From XYD2-FULL-39-9 sp964363685 (GTDB taxonomy: Bacteria > Patescibacteriota > Patescibacteriia > Magasanikbacterales > GWA2-37-8), in the NCBI GenBank assembly GCA_964363685.1, contig CAYIJG010000017.1, positions 1 to 15,831 of the forward strand: 15,831 bases of DNA, given 5' to 3'. Under the pieces are notes generated by a model. It was not told where the DNA came from. It did not search any database and saw only the letters and a program-made list of their open reading frames with translations. The translations under genes and the position numbers were made by a program. Positions 6,448 to 14,005 of the stretch are shown one piece after another; position 1 is the stretch's first letter; each line of letters begins with the position of its first letter.

Positions 6448-7011
6448 ATGAATACAAAAGCCATTATTTTTGATATCACTGGGGTAATATTCCCAATTCA
6501 GCCGTGGATAGGTGAACGACCACCTCGTGAAGAGTTGTTGAAAATAAAAAAAGTCGCAAGTGATATTTACGATAAAGAAAAGATGTCAAAAGAATACTTG
6601 AAGGAGAAGATATTTCAAGCTGATAGACCACATAATGAACTTGAGGCAATTTATAAAAGTTTGACCATAATTGATGAAAATATTTTTGATTTAATAAAAA
6701 AACTTTCAGAAAAATACTTTCTCTACTCAATAGCTAACGAAGCCGAAAAATGGACTGACATAAGAAAAGATTTATTTGGATTTGAAAAATATTTCAAAAA
6801 ACTTTATATTTCTTGTGAAGTTGGAATGCGAAAACCAGATGAAGGTATTTTTAAATTACTCCTTAACGAAACGGGGCTGTTGCCAGAAGAATGTTTGTTT
6901 ATAGATGATAAAGATAAAAATATACAAGCAGCAGAAAAGTTAGGTTTTCAAGTATTTTTGTATAAAGATTTCGACAACTTAAAGAATTACCTTATTAAGA
7001 AAAATATATAA
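6448..7011 (+). CDS. HAD superfamily hydrolase with altered motif I
   Basis: A 187-aa HAD-fold protein of subfamily IA type with a small helical cap (about 20-80). Motif I is IIFDITGVIF: the nucleophile Asp9 is present, but the usual second Asp (+2) is Thr11. Motif II is SIAN (Ser94), motif III GMRKPD (Lys129), and motif IV LFIDDKDKN (Asp153/Asp154). Members with this general shape dephosphorylate small sugars or nucleotides. The +2 Asp normally acts as acid/base, so its loss may slow or change turnover; YihX-like members also deviate here. The substrate cannot be read from sequence. Base composition is clearly more AT-rich than dprA and topA on either side, and it has its own promoter, suggesting an accessory gene. 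Confidence 0.85.
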   Translation: MNTKAIIFDITGVIFPIQPWIGERPPREELLKIKKVASDIYDKEKMSKEYLKEKIFQADRPHNELEAIYKSLTIIDENIFDLIKKLSEKYFLYSIANEAEKWTDIRKDLFGFEKYFKKLYISCEVGMRKPDEGIFKLLLNETGLLPEECLFIDDKDKNIQAAEKLGFQVFLYKDFDNLKNYLIKKNI

Positions 7012-7072
7012 TTATGATTTGGTGCGATTGGGACTTTGGAGAACTTTTTAACAAAATCTGTCCCTCCTAAGA

Positions 7073-7101
7073 TTGACAATTCTATTTTTTTGTATTATCC
7101 T
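7073..7101 (+). promoter_or_regulatory. Promoter for topA
   Basis: Consensus -35 TTGACA (7073-7078), a 17-bp spacer and TATCCT (7096-7101). Predicted start near 7108, about 23 bases before the ATG at 7131. A better -10 hexamer (TATTAT, 7093-7098) would leave only a 14-bp spacer. Confidence 0.5.
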
Positions 7102-7130
7102 TAACGTTTGAAACTCTTAACTTTACTCTC

Positions 7131-9392
7131 ATGAAAAACCTAGTCATCGTAGAATCCCCTACCAAAGCCAAAACCATTTCCAAATTTCTTGGCAAAGATT
7201 ATATTGTTAAGTCTTCTTTTGGCCATGTAAGGGATTTGCCAAAAAGCAAGCTCGGGGTTGATGTTGAACATAATTTTGAACCGCACTATATAGTGAGCCG
7301 AGACAAAACCAAGATTGCCAAAGAACTAAAAGAGGCTGCCAAAAAATGTGGCGCTATCCTATTTGCAACTGATGAGGACCGTGAAGGAGAGGCTATTTCT
7401 TGGCATTTGGCCAGTATTTTGGGAGTGGATCCAGAAAAAGCCAAACGCATTGTTTTCCATGAAATTACCAAACATGCCATTACCCACGCTATCGAAAATC
7501 CCCGTCCTTTGGATCTCAAGATGGTAGATGCCCAACAAGCCCGTCGCGTGCTCGATAGACTGGTTGGTTATGAACTATCACCTTTCTTGTGGAGAAAGGT
7601 AGCTAAGGGCCTCTCCGCGGGCCGTGTGCAGTCTGTGGCCGTGCGACTGGTGGTAGAGCGAGAACGAGAAATCAAAGCTTTTGTCCCCGAAGAATACTGG
7701 GGTATTGATGGTATTTTTAATACAAACGCAAAGGATCAAATCACTGCCAAACTCTACACCATTGGTGACAAAAAAATTGATAAATTGGAAATTAAAAACA
7801 AAGACCAGGTAGATAAAATTCTGGCTGATTTGGCAAAAAGCAACTACAAAATCGCTGAGGTAGAAGAGAAAAAAACCAAACGCCTCCCCTCTCCTCCTTT
7901 TACCACTTCCACGTTGCAACAAGAGGCCAATACTCATCTAGGTTTTTCGGCCAAACAGACGATGCGCTTGGCGCAACAACTCTACGAAGGTGTAGAGCTT
8001 GGTACCAAAGGCGCCATTGGTCTTATTACCTATATGCGTACCGACGCAGTCAATTTGTCTGACAAATTTTTAACTGAAGCCAAAGAATTGATTGGCACTG
8101 AATTTGGCAAAAAATACCAGCTGTCTGAACCGAGAAAATATAATAATAAAAGTAAAAATGCCCAAGAAGCCCACGAAGCAATCCGCCCGACCGAAGTGAG
8201 CCATACTCCGCAGTCAATCGAACAATATTTGGATAGAAATCAATTCAGACTCTATGACCTCATCTGGCGCCGAGCTACTGCCACCCAAATGGCTCCAGCC
8301 GAACTCAACGCCACTATTATCAATATTGCTTCCGACAAAAATTATACATTCCGCGCCAATGGCCAGACCATTGTCTTTGATGGCTTTTTGAAACTTTACC
8401 CAGATCGCACCAAAGAAAATCTTTTGCCAAAAGTAAAAACTGGCGAAACTGTCTCTTGCGCTGAATTAAAACCAGAACAACATTTTACCGAACCGCCGGC
8501 GAGATATTCCGATGCTACTTTGGTCAAAGAAATGGAAGCCTATGGCATTGGCCGACCTTCTACCTATGCGCCAACTATTGCCACTATCGAAGACCGGGGC
8601 TATATCGCGCGAGATGAAAGAAAAAAGTTTTTCCCTAATGATATCGCCTATATCGTTAATGACTTGCTCGTCGAACATTTCCCTCACGTGGTTGATTATC
8701 AATTTACCGCCGAGATGGAAAACAGTCTGGACGAAATTGCTCATGGAAAAAAGGAATGGCGCAAAGTCATTGGCGGTTTCTGGGTACCATTCAAAGCCAA
8801 CCTGGATAAAAAAGAAGTTGAAATTTCCAAAAAAGAACTAACTGAAGAAAAATCAGATGAAGTTTGTGAGAAATGCGGTTCACCCATGATTATAAAAATC
8901 GGACGCTTTGGCAAATTCTTGGCTTGCAGTAATTATCCTGAATGCAAACATACCAAATCTCTCAATCCTGAAGAAGCTAAACAACAAGAAGCAGTAGAAG
9001 CAACCAACGAAAAATGCGAGAAGTGTGGCGAACCCATGACTTTGCGTCGTGGACGCTTTGGCCCATTCTTGGGTTGTTCCGGTTATCCAAAATGTAAGAA
9101 TATCAAAAACATTGAAGTAAAAATGAATATGAAATGCCCGAAGTGTGGCGAAGGCGATATTTGCCAGCGCCGAAGCAAACGTGGCAAACCGTTCTACGGT
9201 TGTAACCGCTATCCGGATTGTGACTTTGCTCTATGGGAAAAACCAACTGGCGAATATTGTCCCAAATGCAAACAACCACTTGTATATGCGGCCAAAGGTG
9301 TTATCAAATGTTCAAGCAAAGAATGTGATTTTAAAAAAGAAGCTGAAGGAGAAGCACCAACCGAACCCGAAAAAACTCCGGCAGAAGAATAA
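7131..9392 (+). CDS. topA: DNA topoisomerase I (type IA)
   Basis: A 753-aa enzyme that relaxes negative supercoils by nicking and passing one strand. The Toprim domain (about 1-115) has IVESPTKAK (Glu8) and FATDEDREGEAI (Asp81, Asp83). The core has LSAGRVQSVAVRL (161-173), the active-site segment GLITYMRTDAVNLS with nucleophile Tyr301 and Arg303, AHEAIRPT (347-354) and YGIGRPSTYA (471-480). Four C-terminal zinc ribbons follow, with cysteine pairs starting at about 579, 629, 669 and 710, then a short Glu/Pro tail. Domain order and length are normal for bacterial TopA. It has its own promoter and ends in a strong hairpin terminator. Confidence 0.98.
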   Translation: MKNLVIVESPTKAKTISKFLGKDYIVKSSFGHVRDLPKSKLGVDVEHNFEPHYIVSRDKTKIAKELKEAAKKCGAILFATDEDREGEAISWHLASILGVDPEKAKRIVFHEITKHAITHAIENPRPLDLKMVDAQQARRVLDRLVGYELSPFLWRKVAKGLSAGRVQSVAVRLVVEREREIKAFVPEEYWGIDGIFNTNAKDQITAKLYTIGDKKIDKLEIKNKDQVDKILADLAKSNYKIAEVEEKKTKRLPSPPFTTSTLQQEANTHLGFSAKQTMRLAQQLYEGVELGTKGAIGLITYMRTDAVNLSDKFLTEAKELIGTEFGKKYQLSEPRKYNNKSKNAQEAHEAIRPTEVSHTPQSIEQYLDRNQFRLYDLIWRRATATQMAPAELNATIINIASDKNYTFRANGQTIVFDGFLKLYPDRTKENLLPKVKTGETVSCAELKPEQHFTEPPARYSDATLVKEMEAYGIGRPSTYAPTIATIEDRGYIARDERKKFFPNDIAYIVNDLLVEHFPHVVDYQFTAEMENSLDEIAHGKKEWRKVIGGFWVPFKANLDKKEVEISKKELTEEKSDEVCEKCGSPMIIKIGRFGKFLACSNYPECKHTKSLNPEEAKQQEAVEATNEKCEKCGEPMTLRRGRFGPFLGCSGYPKCKNIKNIEVKMNMKCPKCGEGDICQRRSKRGKPFYGCNRYPDCDFALWEKPTGEYCPKCKQPLVYAAKGVIKCSSKECDFKKEAEGEAPTEPEKTPAEE

Positions 9393-9401
9393 AATACAAA
9401 C

Positions 9402-9431
9402 AAAAAACTTTCTGGATTCAGAAAGTTTTTT
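9402..9431 (+). terminator. Rho-independent terminator after topA
   Basis: A perfect 13-bp stem (aaaaaactttctg with cagaaagtttttt) and a gatt loop, with the U-run on the 3' side for plus-strand transcripts. It starts 10 bases after the topA stop. The A-run gives it a matching form on the other strand, so it could also stop the minus-strand femAB-tRNA transcript. Confidence 0.85.
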
Positions 9432-9466
9432 AATTTAAAATATATGTGTGTCCTCATGAGGAATTG

Positions 9467-9527
9467 TCCCGATTTTGCTTTGACAAAATCGAGGATCCGC
9501 GATTTCGACTCGAAGTCGAAATCGGGA
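9467..9527. repeat. Palindromic repeat element, copy 2 (beside tRNA-Arg)
   Basis: A 61-bp element with the same ends (tcccgattt/aaatcggga) and the same internal layout as the copy at 805-866. It differs mainly by compensated changes in the second hairpin (gatttcgact/agtcgaaatc) and one base fewer in the first loop. It lies 10 bases beyond the 3' end of tRNA-Arg(CCG). Confidence 0.85.
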
Positions 9528-9537
9528 AACCCTTTTG

Positions 9538-9609
9538 TGCCCTCACCATGAATTGAACATGGATCTTAGACTTCGGAGGTCTACATTCTATCCGTTAAAC
9601 TATGAGGAC
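9538..9609 (-). tRNA. tRNA-Arg, anticodon CCG
   Basis: A 72-nt minus-strand cloverleaf. Acceptor GTCCTCA/TGAGGGC (one G-U pair), D-arm GTTT/GAAT, anticodon arm TAGAC-CTCCGAA-GTCTA with anticodon CCG (codon CGG), T-arm CCATG-TTCAATT-CATGG, discriminator A. CCA is not encoded. It begins 7 bases after the femAB stop on the same strand with no promoter of its own in between, so it is probably released from the femAB transcript. Confidence 0.96.
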
Positions 9610-9616
9610 TAAAAAA

Positions 9617-10645
9617 TTAAAACAGCCGCCGCAGTCTCCTCAACAAACCATACAGCAAATATTTTTTTCTATTAATTACTAAATCAAAAGTCCCAGGCGC
9701 CTGTTGTGGCGCACCACCAAAACCTAGTTTAAATCTGGTCACTCCTGCATACTGATGTTTTGGATTATAATCATAACCAATTTCTGACTTCTGACTTCTG
9801 ACTTCTGACTTCTGCCGTGGCGCCACGCCAAAAAAATCATATCGTGTACAACCAAAACTTTTACCCATTTTCATTCCTTCCCATTGCAATAAATACGGTG
9901 CCATCAAACTTCTATACTCATAATCCGAAGCGCCATAGAGATAAGTAAACGTATTACCAAATCTAACAAATACAGCGCAAGCCACAGACTTATCTTCATG
10001 GTAAGCCGTTAATTGATAAACCATTGGCGAAGCCAAAACTTTGGCATAATGGCTCTTGTGATGCAAACCAAACTTATCCCTACTTCCGGTTTTATTCATC
10101 AACTTCCAAAACACATCAAGGTTCTTTTCATTTCTAATTTCCAAATTTTTCTTTTCTGCCAAATGAATATTATATCTAGTTTTACTGTGCATGCCCGCAA
10201 GCAAATCTTCCAATGATTTATCCAAATCTAATATTAGAGTGGCGGATGGATTTATATCAACACTGTGATGAATATTGAATTTGGAAACTTGAATAATATT
10301 ACTTGGTTCAACTCTCAAAAATATTATATTTTTTTGATTAAAATAGTTTACCAGGCTTTCATAAATTCTTTCTTCATTATTCTTTCTTTGTGACTCATCA
10401 AAAATTGTTCCTTGCGGACAAAAAGCATATTGCCAACCAAAAAAAATCTGACTATACACCACCTGTGCTTGTGCTAGCACGACTCCTTCCTCCACCACAG
10501 CCAATCGTTCGAGCTGTTTTCCTTCAGCAAGCAAAACATCGCCCCAAGCCCAAGACTGAGTAAAGTTTCCCGCGCTTGCATTGTCTGCAAGCCACTGGTC
10601 CCACTGTTTTTGATCCCGAGTACTCGGGATAATTTGTATTTCCAT
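9617..10645 (-). CDS. FemAB-family aminoacyl/peptidyl transferase
   Basis: A 342-aa protein with the paired GNAT-like fold typical of FemAB/FemX enzymes, which add amino acids from aminoacyl-tRNA to the peptidoglycan stem peptide. Visible marks are NFTQSWAWGDVL (27-38), the RVEP strand (111-114), LLAGMHSKTRYNIHLAEKK (148-166, the typical KTRYNI element), YLYGAS (226-231), and the C-terminal YDFFGVAP ... AGVTRFKLGFGG (269-311). Within that conserved C-terminal stretch, residues 278-288 (QKSEVRSQKSE) are encoded by a 7-base tandem repeat and look like an insertion. The donor amino acid cannot be told from sequence. Start ATG at 10645, apparently leaderless; tRNA-Arg(CCG) follows in the same unit. 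Confidence 0.9.
   Translation of the reverse strand: MEIQIIPSTRDQKQWDQWLADNASAGNFTQSWAWGDVLLAEGKQLERLAVVEEGVVLAQAQVVYSQIFFGWQYAFCPQGTIFDESQRKNNEERIYESLVNYFNQKNIIFLRVEPSNIIQVSKFNIHHSVDINPSATLILDLDKSLEDLLAGMHSKTRYNIHLAEKKNLEIRNEKNLDVFWKLMNKTGSRDKFGLHHKSHYAKVLASPMVYQLTAYHEDKSVACAVFVRFGNTFTYLYGASDYEYRSLMAPYLLQWEGMKMGKSFGCTRYDFFGVAPRQKSEVRSQKSEIGYDYNPKHQYAGVTRFKLGFGGAPQQAPGTFDLVINRKKYLLYGLLRRLRRLF
9782..9814. repeat. 7-bp tandem repeat inside the femAB-like gene
   Basis: Four full copies of ttctgac plus ttctg (33 bases, perfect). Because the unit is not a multiple of three, gain or loss of one unit would shift the reading frame in the last fifth of the protein. It currently encodes a 7-residue periodic segment (QKSEVRS, then QKSE). 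Confidence 0.9.
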
Positions 10646-10651
10646 TCGCGT

Positions 10652-10680
10652 ATCTTACCTAAATGGGGGTGAAAAATCAA
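10652..10680 (-). promoter_or_regulatory. Promoter for the femAB-like gene, predicted leaderless
   Basis: On the minus strand: TTGATT (10680-10675), a 17-bp spacer and TAAGAT (10657-10652). Six bases separate the -10 from the ATG at 10645, so the mRNA would begin at the start codon. Confidence 0.6.
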
Positions 10681-10690
10681 ATTCGGGTAT

Positions 10691-10719
10691 TTAAAAAGAC
10701 CCTTATGGGGTCTTTTTAA
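10691..10719 (-). terminator. Terminator of the three-gene unit
   Basis: A perfect 12-bp stem ttaaaaagaccc/gggtctttttaa with a 5-base loop. It begins 1 base after the stop of the third gene and has a U-run in the minus-strand transcript. It separates the unit from the femAB promoter. Confidence 0.85.
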
Positions 10720-10720
10720 A

Positions 10721-11134
10721 TTATAAACCAAATTTTTTCTTTATTTCCCCTCTTTTAATTTCATCATCTTTCTCTCGGTTAGCCCTAATTTCTGCCATAG
10801 ACTTTGCTATATCAGCATCTCGTTTTTCTCTTCTCACTGCCTCTTTTGGGTCTAATTCAGGACTTTCTATTAAAACAGCATCAATTATCTTTTCATATTT
10901 TGCCTTATCACTAGCTGCAGGCTTTTGTTTTGACATCATCGCTGCCCACTTTGGCTCGGCTTGCTCATCTAATTCTTTAAATAACTCCCTATCATCAGTA
11001 GACGCTACAGGGTAACCATTTTTACTTGACCCTCCAGATTCAATTGAGCGAAGAGGGTTTTTTCTTTTACTCCCTCTTGGCGCAGTATATTCGACTGATT
11101 GCTTAGGCCTTGCACGCATTATCGACTCTCTCAT
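10721..11134 (-). CDS. Unknown charged protein, third gene of a three-gene unit
   Basis: A 137-aa protein, highly charged, with no cysteine, signal peptide or TM segment. The N-terminus (1-45) is basic and probably disordered (PKQSVEY, PRGSKRKNP). The C-terminal half is predicted helical, with a Lys/Arg/Glu-rich stretch ending IKRGEIKKKFGL. I recognise no family. I choose the ATG at 11134, not the TTG at 11164, because the leader TTAAATTATATG is identical to that of the second gene at 11852. The stop of gene two lies 37 bases upstream, and a terminator follows directly. It probably works with the other two proteins, but that rests on layout only. Confidence 0.75.
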   Translation of the reverse strand: MRESIMRARPKQSVEYTAPRGSKRKNPLRSIESGGSSKNGYPVASTDDRELFKELDEQAEPKWAAMMSKQKPAASDKAKYEKIIDAVLIESPELDPKEAVRREKRDADIAKSMAEIRANREKDDEIKRGEIKKKFGL

Positions 11135-11171
11135 ATAATTTAAGTTTAAAAAATATAAGTCCAACTATTAT

Positions 11172-11852
11172 TTATTTTCTTTTTAGAATTTTTTGAGATA
11201 AAATATCTGCAAGACGTTTTTTTAAAGCTTGAAAAGGACCCGGATTTAATTTACTACTAGCTGCCTCTAACACCCTATTCTCAATTGATCTTTTTGCAGA
11301 TTTCTCAGCGTCGTTGATTTCTTGTGTAGCTGAACCTAAATTTGCCTCAATATCAGCTATTTTTCTTAATGCCTCTCTGGCAGGAAGAGTTCTCTCTGCA
11401 ACTGCTTTTGCATTTTGCCAACCAGCTTCCTCAACCTCTTCCGCGTGTGCTTTACGCGCAGCAGCCAGATCATCATTTTTCCACCATGCTATTTTTTCTC
11501 TTACAAGAGCCTCATGCTTTTCTTCGGCCCACCCACGCTTTTTTATAGCAGCAACCTCATCAAGCCAGGCTTGTCTTTTAACTGGGTCTGCATCTGGTCT
11601 AGAGAGAGGATCAGTTGTAAAATAAGCAGTATCTTCAGCAGAGAGTTCTGAAGGATCAACATCATCAATTTTAGAAAGGTTGCCTGGTTCTAATCCTTTT
11701 AATGGTCTATCTCCGACACCCGTGCCTTTTAATTCTGGAAATGCACTCTTGCGTTCTACTTTTGACTCACGGCCAGAAAGCACGCTAATATCGTGCACTT
11801 CGCTTGATTTTTGATCTTCTGACGAATTACCAGACTCTCTTTCTCTTCCCAT
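11172..11852 (-). CDS. Unknown coiled-coil-like protein, second gene of a three-gene unit
   Basis: A 226-aa soluble protein without cysteine. The N-terminus (1-70) is polar and likely disordered. Residues 70-95 hold DPSELSAEDTAYFTTDPLSRP, and 95-205 are Ala/Glu/Lys-rich helix with regularly placed tryptophans (QAWLDE, RGWAEE, AWWKND, EAGWQN), suggesting a helical bundle. The C-terminus is basic (LKKRLADILSQKILKRK). No family is recognised. It starts 67 bases after gene one; the gap shows an imperfect inverted repeat (ctttata...tataaag) and no clear promoter. Translation begins from an AT-rich leader without Shine-Dalgarno. Confidence 0.8.
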   Translation of the reverse strand: MGRERESGNSSEDQKSSEVHDISVLSGRESKVERKSAFPELKGTGVGDRPLKGLEPGNLSKIDDVDPSELSAEDTAYFTTDPLSRPDADPVKRQAWLDEVAAIKKRGWAEEKHEALVREKIAWWKNDDLAAARKAHAEEVEEAGWQNAKAVAERTLPAREALRKIADIEANLGSATQEINDAEKSAKRSIENRVLEAASSKLNPGPFQALKKRLADILSQKILKRK

Positions 11853-11919
11853 ATAATTTAATTAAAAATTATTTTGATTATTTTAATCATCCTTTATAAC
11901 TACTGGGGACTATAAAGTG

Positions 11920-13935
11920 TTAGATACTAAACCCTTGTTTCCTTCGCTCTTCCGAACGTTTAACATAATCTTCATAACCTCTTTTACGTGCATATGCTAA
12001 TAATGTATCCTGAAGGACTCGCTCATTCAGATCGCCTGATTTTAAGCCAAGTTCTTTTTCTGTCCGTGCATAAACTTTATCCCAGCTTAGCTCAGATCCT
12101 CGGCTATCCCCTGAAAGCATGAGCTGTTCATCTGTTGAACCTGGATCAACCTCTCTTATTAAAATATCTACAATTGCATCGACTCTTTCCCGCTCACGAC
12201 CCTCCGTGTAGTAATGTGGTTCATCTATAAACCATCCATTATCTAAATTATCTGCATCCACTTCACTCCCAAGTTTTATTTTTGGTAGACCGTCTTCAAC
12301 AGGAAGTTCTTGAGCCATTATTTCTTTAAAGGCAGCATCGTGCCTCGCTTCAGTTTTTAAATTTTTTTTTTTAGCTTTGCCCATCATCTCCCTATCTACA
12401 GCAATTCCGTCGACTCCATTAGATGGTCGATTTTTGCTAAAATCATTGGTCTTAATTCTTCTTAGTTCTTCCTTACTTATTTTAGATCTGGCATCTTGCA
12501 ATTCTTTCCATAATGTATTTAACGTTCGTCTTTTAAGCCCATTTAATATCCAAAAAGATGGGGGCTCAGCAAGGATTTCGTCTCTGATTTCATCTGTAAT
12601 CGCTTCTGTAGGTTCACCCCATTTTTTAGGATTAAAGTGTTTTTGGGCAACAATATAAGCACTTTCTGCTTCTGCAACTGTTCTATACTTTTCTTCTAAT
12701 ATTTGCTGCTCTTCCAGTGCTTTTTGTTCTCCCCTAGCTCTTGTTTCTAACTTAGCTTGAGGCCTGGACGCCAAAAATGGCTCTAATATTTTCCGTTCAG
12801 AATGCCCAGCTGTTGGTTTAAAATTAGCCTCTGCCTCAGCTTGTGCTGAATATGCTTGATCTACTTCAAACGTAGGACCACTGCTAACCTGGGATTTAGG
12901 TAAATTATCTTGGGCATCGATTTCTGACCCAGATAACTCTCGAGACATCAACTTGTGCTCCGGTGGTACGTCTATTTCTTCTTCGTCACTCGCTAGGGCT
13001 TTAGCCGCCAATTTTGCCTGTGCTTGTTTTTCAATTTCTTCTTCTAGATCCTGTCGCGCTATCTCAGCATCAGCCACTGCTTCTAAGCGCGCTCTTAAAG
13101 CTTGCCTCTCTTCTTCTTTTTTTATTCTATTTGCTTCTTCTATTGCTTCTGGACTACTATTTTCAAATTTTTCATTTAATTTACTAACGCGTTCCCTTTC
13201 TTCTTCGCCTGCTAGAGCTACCTCTTCAGGCGTTCTTTGGCTTGCAATTAACGCCGTTAATTCCTCCGCATCTTTCCTTTCTTGATCCTTGGCTTCTTTT
13301 CTTGCCTTTGATCTATCTAAAATTCCTGTTAGTTTATCTGCCCATTGTTTTTTTTGATGTTCATCTCGTTCGTCTTCTGCATCCATAGCATCCAAAGCGC
13401 TACCTATTTTATTTTTTAAAACTGCTTGTTTTCTGATATCCTCAGAGTCTGCTTCCCGTACTGATGTTAATATCTCAACTACTTTAGGATTCAGCGCTGC
13501 ATCCCTTGCTGCTGTTGCCCTATCAAATTTTTGCACAGTCTCTTCTCTTTCTTTTTTATTTTGCCATTCTTGAAATGTAGGCACAAGGGGTTTATTTTCT
13601 ACCACTACTGAAGGTTTGGTTGAAATTTCTACCGAAAGAAGAGGACTCTTTTTTGATTTTGATTCAGTTTTTAATTCAGCTAATTTAGCTTTTGGTTGAA
13701 CTTCAGGAATCTTAAAACTTCCCGGCTCTCTTTTTATTCCTATTGCTCCAGGGTCTCTTTTTGGTAATGGCCCAAGCTTAGGCATGCTTTTATAATCTGG
13801 ATGTCTCGGGTCTGAAGGCAACAGAGGGATTTCTCTTTTTTCAGCACCTACCCGATTTAAATTACGTTGTGCTGCAGCACGAAAATTTGCACCAATTTCT
13901 CGGCGTTGCCCACTTGCTGACATTGATTCTTGCAT
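11920..13935 (-). CDS. Large unknown coiled-coil protein, first gene of a three-gene unit
   Basis: A 671-aa soluble protein with no cysteine, signal peptide or TM helix. About 1-120 is polar and proline-rich (LLPSDPRHPDYKSMPKLGPL), likely disordered. About 120-350 is a long Glu/Lys/Ala-rich region with coiled-coil character. About 350-420 is a linker, and about 420-671 seems globular (PPSFWILNGLKRRTLNTLWK, DNGWFIDEPHYYTEG, then helices ending RKRGYEDYVKRSEERRKQG). I recognise no domain. Length and composition fit a scaffold or filament-forming protein, but this is only inference. A second in-frame ATG (codon 5) could also be used. It is driven by two near-identical tandem promoters and heads an isolated operon between housekeeping genes. 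Confidence 0.85.
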   Translation of the reverse strand: MQESMSASGQRREIGANFRAAAQRNLNRVGAEKREIPLLPSDPRHPDYKSMPKLGPLPKRDPGAIGIKREPGSFKIPEVQPKAKLAELKTESKSKKSPLLSVEISTKPSVVVENKPLVPTFQEWQNKKEREETVQKFDRATAARDAALNPKVVEILTSVREADSEDIRKQAVLKNKIGSALDAMDAEDERDEHQKKQWADKLTGILDRSKARKEAKDQERKDAEELTALIASQRTPEEVALAGEEERERVSKLNEKFENSSPEAIEEANRIKKEEERQALRARLEAVADAEIARQDLEEEIEKQAQAKLAAKALASDEEEIDVPPEHKLMSRELSGSEIDAQDNLPKSQVSSGPTFEVDQAYSAQAEAEANFKPTAGHSERKILEPFLASRPQAKLETRARGEQKALEEQQILEEKYRTVAEAESAYIVAQKHFNPKKWGEPTEAITDEIRDEILAEPPSFWILNGLKRRTLNTLWKELQDARSKISKEELRRIKTNDFSKNRPSNGVDGIAVDREMMGKAKKKNLKTEARHDAAFKEIMAQELPVEDGLPKIKLGSEVDADNLDNGWFIDEPHYYTEGRERERVDAIVDILIREVDPGSTDEQLMLSGDSRGSELSWDKVYARTEKELGLKSGDLNERVLQDTLLAYARKRGYEDYVKRSEERRKQGFSI

Positions 13936-13969
13936 AAAATAAGTTAAAATAAATAAACTTACAAAAAAT

Positions 13970-13998
13970 ATTATACCACATTTTAGCCATTTTGGCTA
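13970..13998 (-). promoter_or_regulatory. Proximal promoter P2 of the three-gene unit
   Basis: TAGCCA (13998-13993), a 17-bp spacer and extended -10 TGGTATAAT (perfect -10 at 13975-13970). Predicted start near 13963, 28 bases before the ATG. Its 29 bases match P1 at 24 positions. Confidence 0.75.
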
Positions 13999-13999
13999 A
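13983..13999. promoter_or_regulatory. Operator-like palindrome in promoter P2
   Basis: A perfect inverted repeat ttagcca-ttt-tggctaa covering the -35 and part of the spacer of P2. Its position would let a bound protein block P2. No matching regulator is identified in the window. Confidence 0.5.
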
Positions 14000-14005
14000 C
14001 AGGAA

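Noticed and set aside
7012..7072. Small gene or riboswitch between the HAD gene and topA
   Set aside because: The gap is about 120 bases with no convincing fold or reading frame other than the topA promoter.
11135..11164. TTG start giving ten more residues on the third gene of the unit
   Set aside because: The ATG at 11134 has the same leader word TTAAATTATATG as the second gene's ATG.
12953..13285. Plus-strand frame opposite the large coiled-coil gene
   Set aside because: Its serine/alanine/leucine-rich translation is the mirror of the Glu/Lys/Ala-rich gene on the minus strand; it has no start signals.
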